Below are positions 49,575 to 61,000 of a stretch of 64,000 bases of DNA, piece by piece; the first letter of the stretch is position 1; every line of letters begins with the position of its first letter. The stretch lies in assembly GCF_040939455.1 (NCBI RefSeq), contig NC_134117.1:53207001-53271000 (forward strand). Direction: 5' to 3'. The notes under the pieces were generated by a model. The model was not told where the DNA came from. It saw only the letters and a program-made list of their open reading frames with translations, and did no database searches. This DNA is from Microcebus murinus. Its lineage: Eukaryota > Chordata > Mammalia > Primates > Cheirogaleidae. Made by a program: the position numbers and the translations under genes.

Positions 49575-49811
49575 CCGGACCCCAGCAGCCCCGCCCGGGC
49601 TGGGCCAGAAGGACTTCCCTGTGGTGACCAGGCTCCAGCCTGCAGCTTCCGGGTGGGGTCTCCTCTCCCTCCCACCAGCTCCTGTCTTCTTGGAGGCCTC
49701 GGGGCACCCAGGGGAGCCATGAAGGATAAACTCACTGTCCACACTGCCCACACGGGGCCTCTCTCTGGGGCAGCTCCGTGCCAGGCATGGGGCTCAGAGG
49801 ACACCCTTCAT

Positions 49812-49909
49812 AGGGTTGCCAGATTGAGCTACTAAATGCAATATTTGGAACATATTATTCTAAAAATTATTCATCGCTAATCTGAAATTCAAATTTATCT
49901 GGCAACCCT
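49812..49909. mobile_element. Small palindromic MITE (MER63/MER81-like)
   Basis: The ends AGGGTTGCCAGAT and ATCTGGCAACCCT are perfect inverted repeats and the AT-rich middle is partly self-complementary. It fits an ancient non-autonomous hAT group in mammals; the exact name is uncertain. Confidence 0.7.
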
Positions 49910-50829
49910 GTCCCTGCTGTGCTGGCCCTCGTGGGGGACAAGGCCAGCCACTGGCACATCTGCGCCGAGCACAGGGGGCCGGCCCAGGCTGTCAGAGCGG
50001 GAGCTGGCGTAGCCCAGGCGGGCCCCAGCTGCAGCCCACGGCCACCTCCCCTGCGTGCTTGTCCACCTGGCTGGCCATCCTATACCCACCCTATTCCCTC
50101 CCTAGGACAGGCTAGGCTCTGAGGACACAGAGAGCACTGGCCAGTGCACTCACATCCTCATGGGCCCCAGCTCTGTCCCTCCAGGCCCAGCCCACTCAGC
50201 GTCTCTCTGAGGCCTGTGCAGAGCCTGCCGTGGAGCCAGATGGAGCCCCCGCTCCTGCCTGCTCCGGGCACCCTGCCCTTTGTTCGCCCTCCGTGGTGCA
50301 TTCTGGCTGGATGCACACACTCCACTCGCTGCCCTCACCTGGGCTGCGGTGGCCAGAGGGTCAGGTGGCTCGGTGTCCCTGAGGGCATTGGCAGTGAGCC
50401 TTCGCCAGGGTAGTTCCATGCGTGAGAGGGACTGGGAAGGGAAGGGGCAGGGAGTGAGTAGGAGCCAAGGGCTGGGGGAAGCGTGCCGTGGGTGGGGAAT
50501 CCGAGGCACGGCCCCGATGATTGACACCACCCGTCCCTTTCCCCACCTCCTCCGGGAACATGGGGCTCTGGGATGCCTCCTGGACGCTGGTTGGCCTCAC
50601 CTCCTGCTAGCTTCTGGGGTGGAAACTGAGTCCCAGAGAGGATCAGCGAGCCACCCAAGGACACGCAGTTTCCTCCCTGTCTGACTGTGTCCCCTGTGTC
50701 CTCCAGGCTCTGAGCCGCTCTGGGTCTTGGGCTCTGTGAGGCACCTTCTGCCCCCAGGGGTCCCTGCAGGCCATCAGCGGTGGTGCAGTCCTCTTCCACA
50801 AGACGTGGCCTCATCCGCACTCTTCACTA
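49910..50829. other. GC-rich intergenic sequence
   Basis: No gene is recognised. A MIR-like antisense core is at about 50625-50680 ('aactgagtcccagagaggatcagcgagcc'). Confidence 0.5.
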
Positions 50830-51110
50830 GGAAGAAAATTCACGAGGCAGGTGAGTTAGTTTAAAGGAACCTGCAGCCTTTTTATCACCTTGATGGCTCC
50901 AATGGATTTTGTTTCAGGGAGTATCTGTAAGACTTTAATTAAATCAGGAACTTGGGCCGGCCAGCTTCCCTGCTGCTTATCAGCTTCTTAAGGCCGTGAT
51001 TCATTACCCAGGATTATTTTTTTTCATCCCTGAAATAATCTTTAAAGGCCTTCTATCAGGGAGATTAAAGCCATAAGTCATACACGCCCACGTGGCTGCT
51101 TTGTCGTCTC
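50830..51110. promoter_or_regulatory. Candidate conserved non-coding element
   Basis: An AT-rich, non-repetitive island in GC-rich DNA with ACTTTAATTAAATC, GCTTATCAGC (GATA type), CAGGATTATTTT, GAAATAATCTTTAAAGG and GAGATTAAAGCC. The density of homeobox- and GATA-type sites is unusual here. No open frame covers it. The enhancer call is inference. Confidence 0.35.
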
Positions 51111-53175
51111 TGCGCACGGGCAGCCTGGAGCCACCCAGAGGACGGGGCCATGATGCCATCCCAGCCCGCTGACCCCTGGGGGCCCCTCTGCTGCCTGGGC
51201 CGGGGCCGGGATCCCACTGGCGTGGCCCCCTGGCTGGGCAGAGGTTCGGCTGGAGGTGCGGTGCTGGGTGGGTGGGAGAGGGTGAGAAAGGAACCCCTGC
51301 TGTGTGATGCTTCTCCTTCCTTCATTTAACACACGTCCACTGGGCCCCGCTCTGGGCCGCTCCTAGTGCTGGGTGCTGGGCAGAGCAGGACAGACGAGCC
51401 GGCTTTGGGGATACAGACACGCGTAAGAGATGACACCACATTTACTTCTCTCTCTGCCCCTAGCATCTCTACCTCTCTGCCTCGACTCTCTCTCTCCCCC
51501 GTCTCCTTCTCTTAGATCAAAGAAGCAAGGCCTTCTTTTCCAACGTGAGACAGGACTACTTACTGGAGGTGGTGGCCTTCGACCTCATTTGAATTATTCA
51601 AGGTGACTCTCTCCTGAGCCACTTCTTACAGGGCAGAGTCGTCTCAGTCTGGGTCCTTAGGCCCCTGAATACTGATAAAGCTCCCACTTCAGCCTCTAAT
51701 GTAGACAAGGGCAACCAGGGGTGTGGAGACAGGAGGGCGGCCTGCCTGGAGGCGGTGGCAATGGGGACTCAGGTCAGGCTGCAGAGAACTTGGACCTGGA
51801 GCACGACTCACTCTTCTCTGGTTCCAGGAGCCAAAGTGGATCCTGAATCCTCAGGCTCAGGTGCCCTCCTTGCCTCTTTTGGGGTAAAATATGGGGTGCT
51901 GAGGCTCAGCACTCAGCAGACCTTCCTCCTTGTGAAAGTTCTGTGCTCACTGCCAAGTTCATTAAGCTGCAAGTCACACCCGAAGTGTCCATGGCTTTGG
52001 AGATGTCCCTGTATTTGTGCAGTGTTGTTTTGAGTCCCAGTTGCTGGCAGGGACAGCAGGCTTCCTCTCATTGTGGCTGCTGTGTGGACAGGAGCCAGGA
52101 GAGGGATGTAGCCAGAGAAAGTCTGATATGAAAGTCCCAGGTGAGTGTCACCGGGGACTCAGAATGCCACTGCATTTGCTAGAGAGTGGGGCATGAGTAG
52201 CCATAGGCACACGTTTGCGTGAGTTGATCGGCAAGGAAAGCGTGCATGTGAAGAAGAAATTCCATGTGTGGTTTCAGGTGGTCAGAGATGGGGTGAGGGC
52301 ATCCAGGGAGCTGGGGACCTGGGATGAGAGTCAGGCCCCTGCCCCCGCACAGGGCTGCAGCTGCCTCTGTGCATGCCTGCGTGTGACTCTTCCTTTTATC
52401 TCGATGTGCCTGCTCTTCCTGCCTTTGCACACGCCCCCATTGCCCTCACACTGCCTGCAGTCGTCCATCCATGCACCCGTGAGGTCCGGGCCCTCCTCCT
52501 GCGGTGATCTGTGTGGTGACTTGGCAGGGTCAGGCTCCCTTCGGGCTGTCATCCATGAGGGCAGGACCATGGCTGTAGGTTCACAGCCGGGTCGCTCTGT
52601 CTGGCTCCTCCAATGAGCATTTGCCAAAGGGAGAGACAAGATGAGGGAGGGGTGGTGGCCACACTGATGGGACTGTGGAGGCATAGAGGTCCCAAGAGGG
52701 GCTGCTTCAGGTGCCCGGTGGCCTGTATGGCCTGCCCTGGGGGGAGAAGCACCCTCCTCCCCAGCAATTTCCGCCTAGAACACAGAAGGTCTCGTGACAC
52801 AGAGGACTGAAGGAAAAGTCAGGTTGGCCCTGGCAGGAATTAGATCTGTCACCCTAGTCCTTTCTCATGATGTCACACGTGCAGAACAGGCATGAGCACA
52901 CGGGAGAGGCATCTCCTTCCTCGGCCTCCCAGGCCTTCCTGGGGCGGGGTGGGGGCTGCACAGAAGCAGGTGGGGACGGGGCACTGCTGCGGACAGGGGC
53001 TGACACCCTGGGAGCTGCTTCACACCACATGCTGGCCATGGGGGCCGACATTTATATTTATACTAATTTGTGTCACCACCATGACTTCACTTTCTCAAAC
53101 AAAACTCAGAAATATATGCAGAATTTTCAAATCCAGGCCATCTCAATATTCTGTAACATCTGCTTCCAATGCTCT
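51111..53175. other. Intergenic sequence
   Basis: Unassigned, with no convincing gene or dated repeat. Confidence 0.45.
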
Positions 53176-53556
53176 GTTGTGTGTGTGCATGCATGTGTGA
53201 ATGTGCCTGTGTGCTGTGCATGTGTGCATATGCGCATGTGCGTGGCTGTGTGCAGGTTCATGTGTGCATATGTGCATGTGTACATGTTTGTGTGTACATA
53301 TGTACATATGCGTGTGTGCATATTTGTGTGTGCATGCTCATGTGTGCACATGTGCATGCGTGTGCGCACCTGTACACATGTTTGTGTGTGCATATGTGCA
53401 TGCATGTGTGTGCGTGTGCGCCTGTGTGCAGGTTCATACGTGCATATGTGCATGTGTGTGTGCACCTGTGTGGATGTTTGTGTGTGCATATGTGCATGCC
53501 TGTGTGTGTGTGCCTGTGTGCATGTTCGTGTGTGCGTGCGTGTATGCACGTGCACA
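53176..53556. repeat. Complex TG/CA-rich repeat, about 380 bp
   Basis: Alternating purine-pyrimidine sequence is built from GTGTGCATATGTGCATG-like words, with higher-order units that include GCAGGTTCAT (53254, 53429) and CATGTTTGTGTG-like blocks. It keeps all three plus frames and two minus frames open, giving Cys/Val/His-rich or His/Thr-rich shadow peptides. It is not coding. Confidence 0.92.
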
Positions 53557-54279
53557 CAAAGCCCCTGGATTTTACTGGGCAGTGATTGAGGCTCAGGGGC
53601 TGTCAGGTGCCCTGTGGTTCACGCAGGAGTAGGGGATGAAGGCCGACCATGGAGAGGCAATTAGCCGGTGATCCTGAGGGCAGAGGCCTGCCCTTGCGAC
53701 AGCAGCTCCTCCTCACCCAGCGCTCGGCTGTCCCCTGTGCTCGGCGCCGGGTGTGCGCTGCTTCTGAGCCTCAGCAGCCTCGTTGGGCAGGCGTCACCCT
53801 CCCATTTTACAGATGAAGGAGCAGAGATGCCAGGGTGCTTCATTCATGCATGCATTAATTCATCAAAATCTTCCTTGTGAGCACACTGTGTGCTGGGCCT
53901 GCCGTGTGGGGAAGCGAGGGAGCTGGGCTGAAATTCCTCTCCCTGCCCTGCTGCTGCTCGGAAATGGGCCCCCCAGAGGGGCCTGATAGAAACCCCAGGA
54001 CTGACCGAGTTACAGCGAGGGGGTGGCAGTGCAGGCAGACGGGTCCTGGGGGGCTGGACTGGGCCGGGCGTGGACGCAGAGGCACTTGGGACTCTGGAAA
54101 TCTAGCCCCCCACTGGCCCAGCCCTGAGCCGCCCCCGGCAGGCTCCATTCCTACAAAATCCTGCCTGAAACAGTCCTTCATCCTCCTGCCTCCCCTGAGC
54201 CCTTGATTCCCCCAAATCCTCGTGGCAGCAGCCCAGCCCCCGCAGTCCCTGCCTTGGATACAGCACGTTGAGGGTCTCA
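53557..54279. other. Intergenic with MIR/L2 traces
   Basis: A MIR antisense core is at about 53770-53825 ('cattttacagatgaaggagcagagatgcc'). An L2-like 'attcatgcatgcattaattcatc' follows at 53842. The rest is unassigned. Confidence 0.5.
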
Positions 54280-54450
54280 AGACTCCGTTTGTCGTCCTGT
54301 GTAATGTCAGCGTGGCAGGCGCAGCGGCACAGGATGAGAACATAATGAAACTGCTTATTTGTGTCAGGCTCAGCTTCCCATCCTGGTCTCGTCTCACTCG
54401 ACTATGGGAGGGATGAGCTCTTATTAAATATCATTACCCCCAGTGTCAGC
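54280..54450. promoter_or_regulatory. Candidate conserved non-coding element
   Basis: A non-repetitive patch with AGAACATAATGAAACTGC and GCTCTTATTAAATATCATTACC, set in GC-rich sequence. Inference from texture only. Confidence 0.25.
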
Positions 54451-54589
54451 AGAGGGGACCGAGTGGTGGCCCCCTCTGCCTCATGGGTGCTCCTGTGCCA
54501 GAATGTGCCCCCGGCAGAGGCTTCCTTGGCTTGCTGCAGGGGGCAGGGGAGCTGAGAGGGAAGAGCAAACTTTCAGAGTCGCAGTCTTG

Positions 54590-54720
54590 GCATTGAAGCC
54601 TCAGCTGCTCTGAGCCTCGGTTTTCTCATCTGTGCAATGGGGCTGAGAGCTGCCCCTACACGTGGCTTTTGTGGGGGCTATCGAGATGGCGTGTGAGGGC
54701 CCTGGCCCAGTGTGGCACGT
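54590..54720 (+). mobile_element. MIR, sense
   Basis: 'gctctgagcctcggttttctcatctgtgcaatggggc' and the following 3' part. Confidence 0.75.
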
Positions 54721-56000
54721 GGCAGGCCGGGACAAAATGCACTGAGGAGGAGAGTGCAATGGGCAGGGGGGGAGACAGGGATTCCCTTTCCCTAGAATAC
54801 AAGCCGAACAGCACGGGAAAATGCCCCCGACAGTTCACGGCCTGTCTTCCCCAGCCCAGAGGGGAGGGAGGTTTGTGGCATAGCGCCAGGCCGGGAGTCA
54901 GAGAGGTGGGGTGAGTGGCCTCAGCCCGGGTCATCTCCCTGAGCCTGGATTCCTTCCTTTACGAAATGGGACAGGTGGAGCCTGCCGCTGTCCCCCTTCC
55001 TCCGGCCTCCCAGCAGCGTGAGCAACGCCACGGGCAAGCTGTCTGGGGCGTTCCCGCCATTGCTCACACGGAGGCCACCGGCGTCTCTGGCACCGCCAAT
55101 AATTTGCTCTGCTCTGCCTGTCACGTGGTGAAGAAGAGACTTCTGCTGGGCCTCCAGCCTGACAGATGTGTCCCCTCGGTGCGATTCCCATGGCTCCCTG
55201 CCACAGTGTCCCGCCTGCCGCCTGAACCTCTGGACCTCGCTGCTCCAAGGACCTGGCCGTCCTTTGGTTGTCCTTTGCTGTTTGAGACCCTGGGATCTCG
55301 AGTGATGGGTCCCAGGAGCCACAGCCTCAGTCTTGCCAGGTGGCTGCTCCAACCTCAGCCTCCTTTGTGAAGTGGCTGGGACTGTCAGCAGGTCCAGCGT
55401 GACGGTGTAGAGACCCGGTGGCCAGCATGCAGCTCCCGGTGGGTGCTTGAGAAATCTCAGGTCACTCCTTCTTACCTCCTCCGTCCAAAGCCTTCCCCTC
55501 CTTCAACATCAGCTTCCTCATCTGCGGAATAAGGAGACTGGACCTGAAGGATGGCAAAGCGTGAGGCTGCACCTGGGGCCGCCCCACACTCTCTAAGGCC
55601 AATGGCAGACGTCACTAATCAACCTGAGGCAGCCTCAGAATCTTTCTTAACCCAGCGTCCAGGGAACCTGAACTGAACTGCACAGTTCATGGCAGGCTGG
55701 TAAGGGCTGAGGCAGTTCTGAGGTGGGAATGTTTCGGGATCCCATGTGGGGAGAGGGTCTAAAGCTTGCCGCCTGAGAAGAGGAGGAGGAAGAGTGGGAG
55801 GAGGAGGAAGATGATACGCCCACGTGCCTAAGCCCTGTTGTTTCCAGAGCACCTTTCCCCAGAGGGGGTGGCCTGTGATGCAGTAGGGCCTGCCTGGCCA
55901 GGAGGTGCGAGTTGGGGGCTGGGAACCCCAGGCCTTGGGCTTTGCACCCCTGTGACCTTTCTCTAACCTTTGGCCCCGATACACATCACTGCCACCATCC
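54721..56000. other. Intergenic sequence
   Basis: Contains a short MIR core (about 55505-55560) and a GA-rich tract (55780-55815). No gene is supported. Confidence 0.5.
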
Positions 56001-56150
56001 TTTCCCGAGGGTCTACTCTGCGGCCGGCCTGGAGCCAGGCGTGCACATCTGTGGCCTCACTACTCCTCACAGCCACCTGCTGCATCCCCATTCTACAGAT
56101 GGGGAGGCAGAGGCTGAAATAGCACGACTCGGTCGCCAGAGGCTGCACGG
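56001..56150 (-). mobile_element. MIR, antisense
   Basis: 'gggtctactctgcggccggcc', 'cctcactactcctcacagcc' and 'cccattctacagatggggaggcagaggctg' follow the MIR complement. Confidence 0.75.
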
Positions 56151-56194
56151 CGGGGCTGGGAGGGCCCCCACCTGCTCCTGCTGCATTTACCCCG

Positions 56195-56345
56195 GCCATT
56201 AGCCAGGTCCCTGACATCAAATGAATTCTATAATTTGTAAACGCAGCTGAGTGGCTTTTACAGAGGAATGTCGGGAAGTGATAAAAAATACCTTTGATAG
56301 ATTTACAGAGCAGCTGAACGCCAGCGTCTTGCCTTCCTCTTGCTG
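56195..56345. promoter_or_regulatory. Candidate conserved non-coding element
   Basis: An AT-rich unique patch: ATCAAATGAATTCTATAATT, GTAAACGCAGCTGAG, GATAAAAAATACCTTTGATAG. It includes TCF-like CTTTGAT and forkhead-like GTAAACG words. Inference only. Confidence 0.28.
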
Positions 56346-56639
56346 CTCCAGGAGCCGTGCGCGGACAGAGCGGAGGCCCGGGAAGGCTTTTGTGGCTGGC
56401 GGCCAGGCCTTTCATCGGCTTTTACAAGACAGGTTTACAGCATGGAGGAGACGGGGGTGAGGCAGGCGGGGGAGGGCTGCCTCCGCCTGGGGCTCAGGCA
56501 GGGTGGAAGACAGACCTGCCGTGAGGCCGGGGGGACGGGCACCCCCTGCCCTCTCCCAGGGGCTCCTTGCCCGCCTTGCCAATGCCTGGGTCTTCCCAGG
56601 GCTGGGGCGTCTCGGGGCAGGGCTAGGAACCTGAGTCCT

Positions 56640-56740
56640 GCATCCTGGCTCTGCTGCAGACATGCAGTGTGACCCAGGCCCTCGGTTTCCTTCTCTAGGC
56701 CTCAGTGTCCCCATCTCCAGTGCAAAGCGGCTGGACTAGT
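56640..56740 (+). mobile_element. MIR, sense
   Basis: 'gcagtgtgacccaggccctcggtttccttctctaggcctcagtgtccccatctcc' is a MIR core. Confidence 0.6.
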
Positions 56741-57925
56741 GCAGTGGTCCTCAACGGCCACTGAGCATCGGGATAAAGCACGGAGCCCTGAACAGAAGCT
56801 CTGCCCGGGCCAGACCGGTGGGATCTCACTCAGTAGCTCCAGCCGGGTGAGGGGTCCTCTGTGACTCTGGTGGGCAGCCCGGGGCCGGAAACCGCCTCCA
56901 CGGAGGGAGGATCTGCAAGGCCATGGGCCAGACGGCTGATGAGTCCAGGAGGCAGCAATGCTGTCTGAGGTCCCCCTCTCTTGTCTGAAGCCCACCTGCT
57001 GGGAGCAGTCACCTGGGCCCAGGTTGAGTGGGGGGCGGGGAGGCATGTTCAGCCCCCAGGCCCACTGGGGCAGGCTCAGCAATGAGTGGCGTCAGCTGTG
57101 AGTGCGTGGGGCAGCACAGGGGGCCAGGGACACTGCCCTACCCCCGTGCACATGCTTTTCCTCTTTCCTGCGTTTAGTCCACAGCCAAATGACCCCTGGG
57201 ATCTGGACCTCTCGCCATCACTCCCGCAGGAGCTGCCCGCTGCGCCGCTTCCTCTCCTGCCTCCCAGTGTTGTCCAACAGCGGCCAGAGTGAGCATCTGC
57301 AGACACAAGCCAGAGCCTGTCCTTCCCAAAGGCTGCCCGGCACCCAGGCTGCTCACGCCATCGCCCGCCTCCCAAGCCCCGTCCACATGCCCCTCCCAGG
57401 AAGGGGCAGCTGGGGTGGGATGCAGCTCTCAGAGGGAGCCCCGAGGGCGTGGAGGGGTGAGGGCAGTGGGGTGAGAGTGAGCTGCAATGTGGCCCTGAGG
57501 TCCCTTCCCTGCTGGTCACCAGCACAGCAAGGCTGGACGTCCCTTGCTGGAGAAGACAAGCCCATAGTGCCGCAGGGGGTGTGATCGCAGCTTCCCGAGG
57601 TTTGAAGGGCAGTGACCTAGAAGGAGCAGGCGTGTGTGTTCTGGGAGCTCGGAGAGTGGGAGGAAGAAGGGGGGGCGGGCAGGGGAGAGGTGACTGGGGG
57701 AAGGCCACTGTCAGCCTGCTGCAAGAGGAGCTCGCTGCCAGCTGCCTGATGTGGTGGTGAGCTGCCAGGAGCCAGCGGCATCCAAGCAGAGGCTGGTGAC
57801 AGTGAGCTGAGGGGTGCTGCGGTTCAGCTGATGGCCTCTAAAGACTCTTCCTCACCCTCTTTGGTTCTATCCTGTCCCCGCCATACATAGAAGCCATTGG
57901 GAGGGTCTGCCAGGAGGTTAAAGAG
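56741..57925. other. GC-rich intergenic sequence
   Basis: No gene is accepted. A 210-codon minus frame at 57076-57708 is matched by overlapping plus frames of similar length. Confidence 0.5.
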
Positions 57926-58033
57926 TACGGTGACCAACTGTCTTGTTTGTCTGGCACTAAAGGTTTCCAAAGATGTGGAATTTTCAGTGCTAAAGCCAGG
58001 AAGTCTTGGGCAAACCAGGACGAGTTGCTCACC
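57926..58033. mobile_element. Small palindromic hAT-type MITE
   Basis: Left 'acggtgaccaactgtcttgtttgtctggc' and the reverse complement of right 'caaaccaggacgagttgctcaccc' are similar inverted arms. It belongs to the same broad class as the element at 49812. Confidence 0.6.
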
Positions 58034-61000
58034 CAACAAAAGCACCCTCCCAAGCCAGCAGTGGACCCTCCGGCGCCGTCTCCCTGCACGTAGCCGGCCT
58101 GGCCAGGAGGGGCAGACACGGAGCCCCCTGGGCCAGGCATGCTTGGTGACCATAGGCCAGGCCAGCTAGAGTCCCCTCTCCTGCTTGCTGTATCTGGGCC
58201 TCTCTCTTCCTTCCTGTGGAATGGGGACATGTGTGGCTGGTGCTGGAGAGGCTGTCCCCAGGGCTACTCATCAGCCTCTGATACAGGTGCACCTCCTTTC
58301 GTCCCCCTGGCCCGGGGCCCCCTGCCAGGGTCTTTCCTGCTGTGTGTGGGTACATGGGGACAGGGCAGAGGTGGCAGGGAGCGGGAGCCGTGTGCTCTCT
58401 TCCAAGTGGGTGGACAGAACCAAGGGACCTGCCCCGGCCAGTTTCCTTTGTGTTGCCAGTCCCCAGCTGCCTGTGCAGCTGGCCGGGTCCCTCTCCATCA
58501 CTCCCGCCCCAGCCTGCTGTGCCTCCTCGAGGAGGTGGAGGGGGCTGGAAGGAGGGGTGGGCTCAGGTGGGAGCCTCCCCCTGCTCACGGACCCCTGGAG
58601 GGCACAGAGCTGCACCTTCTGGCCCCGGTCCTCCGAGGGTGGCTGGACGGGGACTCAAAGCTCACCACGGCTGAGCTTCCGCCCTGGTGCTGACTGTTGC
58701 CAGCTGAGCTGTGGGCACGGATGGCCCAGGGGAAGGACAGCCTCGCCCAGGAGCCAGGAGACTCGGGCTCCATGCTGACCCCGCACTGACCTTGGGCAGA
58801 CCAGCACGGCAGCCCTGGTGTTCTTGCTGCCAGCCACGGGGCTCGGAGGGCAGGCTCTGTGGTGCCGGCACCTCTGCTGGGGCTGCCTCTGGCCATGACA
58901 GCCTCTCCCAGGGCAACTTTGTGCCCAGCTCTCCTGGGGGCGGGCGCACAGCCTCGCTTTCTCACGTGCACCCTGAGCGACGTGCAGATTCCACGCCGAG
59001 TGTGCACGCACGCACACGCACCTCCATGCAACCACACACGCCTTCAAACACCCCCTCGCCTCTCCAGACGCTCCATCTTTATGCACCCTGCCCCCACCCG
59101 CACACACCTTCACCAGCCCCTGCACCTCGCACCCACACGCCTCGCACCCTCACACGCTCCCCTCGCGCACACGCTCCCCAGAACCGCTGGGAGGGAAGTG
59201 ATGGAGTGGCAAACAGAGATGACACGTCAGGATGAGAAATTGCTGAAAAGTCTTGCTTGGGAGCACCGGAGGGACTTAGAGACTTTGGGGCGCTGCAGGT
59301 GGGGAGGTGGTCACGCCGGGCCCCACACCCTGGGCCTGAGGAGTCTCGCGCTGACAGCTCTGGGCCCGGCCCCGGTGCTGGTCTCCCTCCGGCCCAGCCT
59401 TGCAGGGCGCTGGGGGCTCTGGCGAGAAAGGTCACCCGGTCCTGCTCCCTGCCCGCATCCTGGTTCGGGTGGCACGGAGCTTTCGCAACTCCAAGTCCCT
59501 GACGCTGAGCTCCAGGCCTCTTTAAGATGCAGGAGGAAATGAGGCGGGGAGAGCGAAGGTGACTGGCCCAAGGTCGTGCAGAAAGCAGGAAGGAAACCAG
59601 ATCTCCCCAGAGAGGCCTCGCCATGCGAGATGTGCTAGAAACAGCAGGGCCTCCGACGGGACTCGCGTCTGTGCTTGCCTGCCTGCCCCTCTCCACCCTT
59701 GGCCTCAGCCACCCCCCCAGCCTCAGTTTCCCTGTTTGCCAACAATGGAATCTGGCCAACCACCTTCTCAGCCTTTATTCTGTCTCAACACCCCCCAGAG
59801 GTCTTCAGCCTCACTCTCAGCTGGCCGGGATCCTGTGCGCTTGGGGATGGGGTTGGGGTGGGGCCCTGGGAACGAGGTGAGATGCTGAACTGGGCCCCCA
59901 GGGCCCGGGAGTGACTCTGTGACTGTCCCTGTGCTGCATGGTGCCCCTAAACGGGCCCTGTCTGGTGTTGTCGGGTGGCCAGTCCCCTGAGGGCCCTGGG
60001 CAGGAGCGGGAGGAAGCCGGAGGAGCTCAGGAGCCCGAGGGTTCTGTGACTGAGGAGGTGACAGGAAAACCTTGCAGGGGAGCCCACAGGGGAAGAGCTT
60101 TCGTCTGCCTGGGCGCCAGAACATTTTGCTCACCAAGGGCAGAGGTCCACACAGGTGGCCTCAACATTGCGAGGTCCACCAGGAGAGGACAGGGGTCCAG
60201 GGCCGGGCAGCTCCTCTCTCTGCTCTGCCTCGCCCCCTGCATCCCGGCCCTGGCCTTTCCCGCTGCTCTGCCCGTCCCCCACCCTCCTCGCTCTGGGCTC
60301 TTGCTCTAGTTCTGTCCACAGCCCTGTCCGACGTTCTGCCGCCCCCCGTCTGCCGCCCCTCGGGGCAGAGCCCTCGGTGCCCGGGCACGTGCTCCCCCGG
60401 CTGAATGTGGAGGGGCCACCCGTCCACCCTGTCCAATCAGCGCCACGTGGCGGGCGTGGGTGGGACCATCACAGCCAGAGGGGGACATGGACTTGGCAGG
60501 CACTCAAGTGACATGGTGGCATTCACGGACGTGGTACAAGGCTTCCCAGAAGAGGGGGCGTCGGAGCTTGGTCTTGAGGGAGAGGCAGGATTTCGAGGTG
60601 TGGTGGATGTTCTGTCCACAGCTCAGGGATGCTAGAAATGCAGACTGAGGAACGGCCTGCCGAGAGGGTCCCAGAAGCCATGGGCGGGTCAGAGCAGCAA
60701 GGGTGAGAAGGGCGGGGCGAGGGTGCGAGTCCGTTGGAGCGAGTCCCGCAACGGAGGAGTGCAGTGGGCTCAGGCCCTTGATCGGGCAGCAGCCCTGGGA
60801 TTGGGCAAGAGCTGGAGCAGGGCTGGAATGGGGCTGTGTGTCCCCAAAGCCAGGGGGGTGGCCAGCAACATCAGCTGCTGTAAAGGGGACCCTGTTAAGA
60901 GCAGCCTCTATGGTGTGGTGGGGTGTTGCCTGATGGCAGGGGTGAGGGTGCAGAGGGCAGGCAAAGCTTTCTTTGGGGGTTCAGGAGAGAAAGGGCCCTG

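Noticed and set aside
52867..53589. 240-codon plus-strand frame with Cys/Val/His-rich repeats
   Set aside because: Its repetitive part is simply the translated TG/CA repeat; other frames on both strands are equally open.
58859..59542. Overlapping 226/227-codon frames on opposite strands
   Set aside because: They mirror each other across a CA-rich low-complexity tract, as expected from composition.
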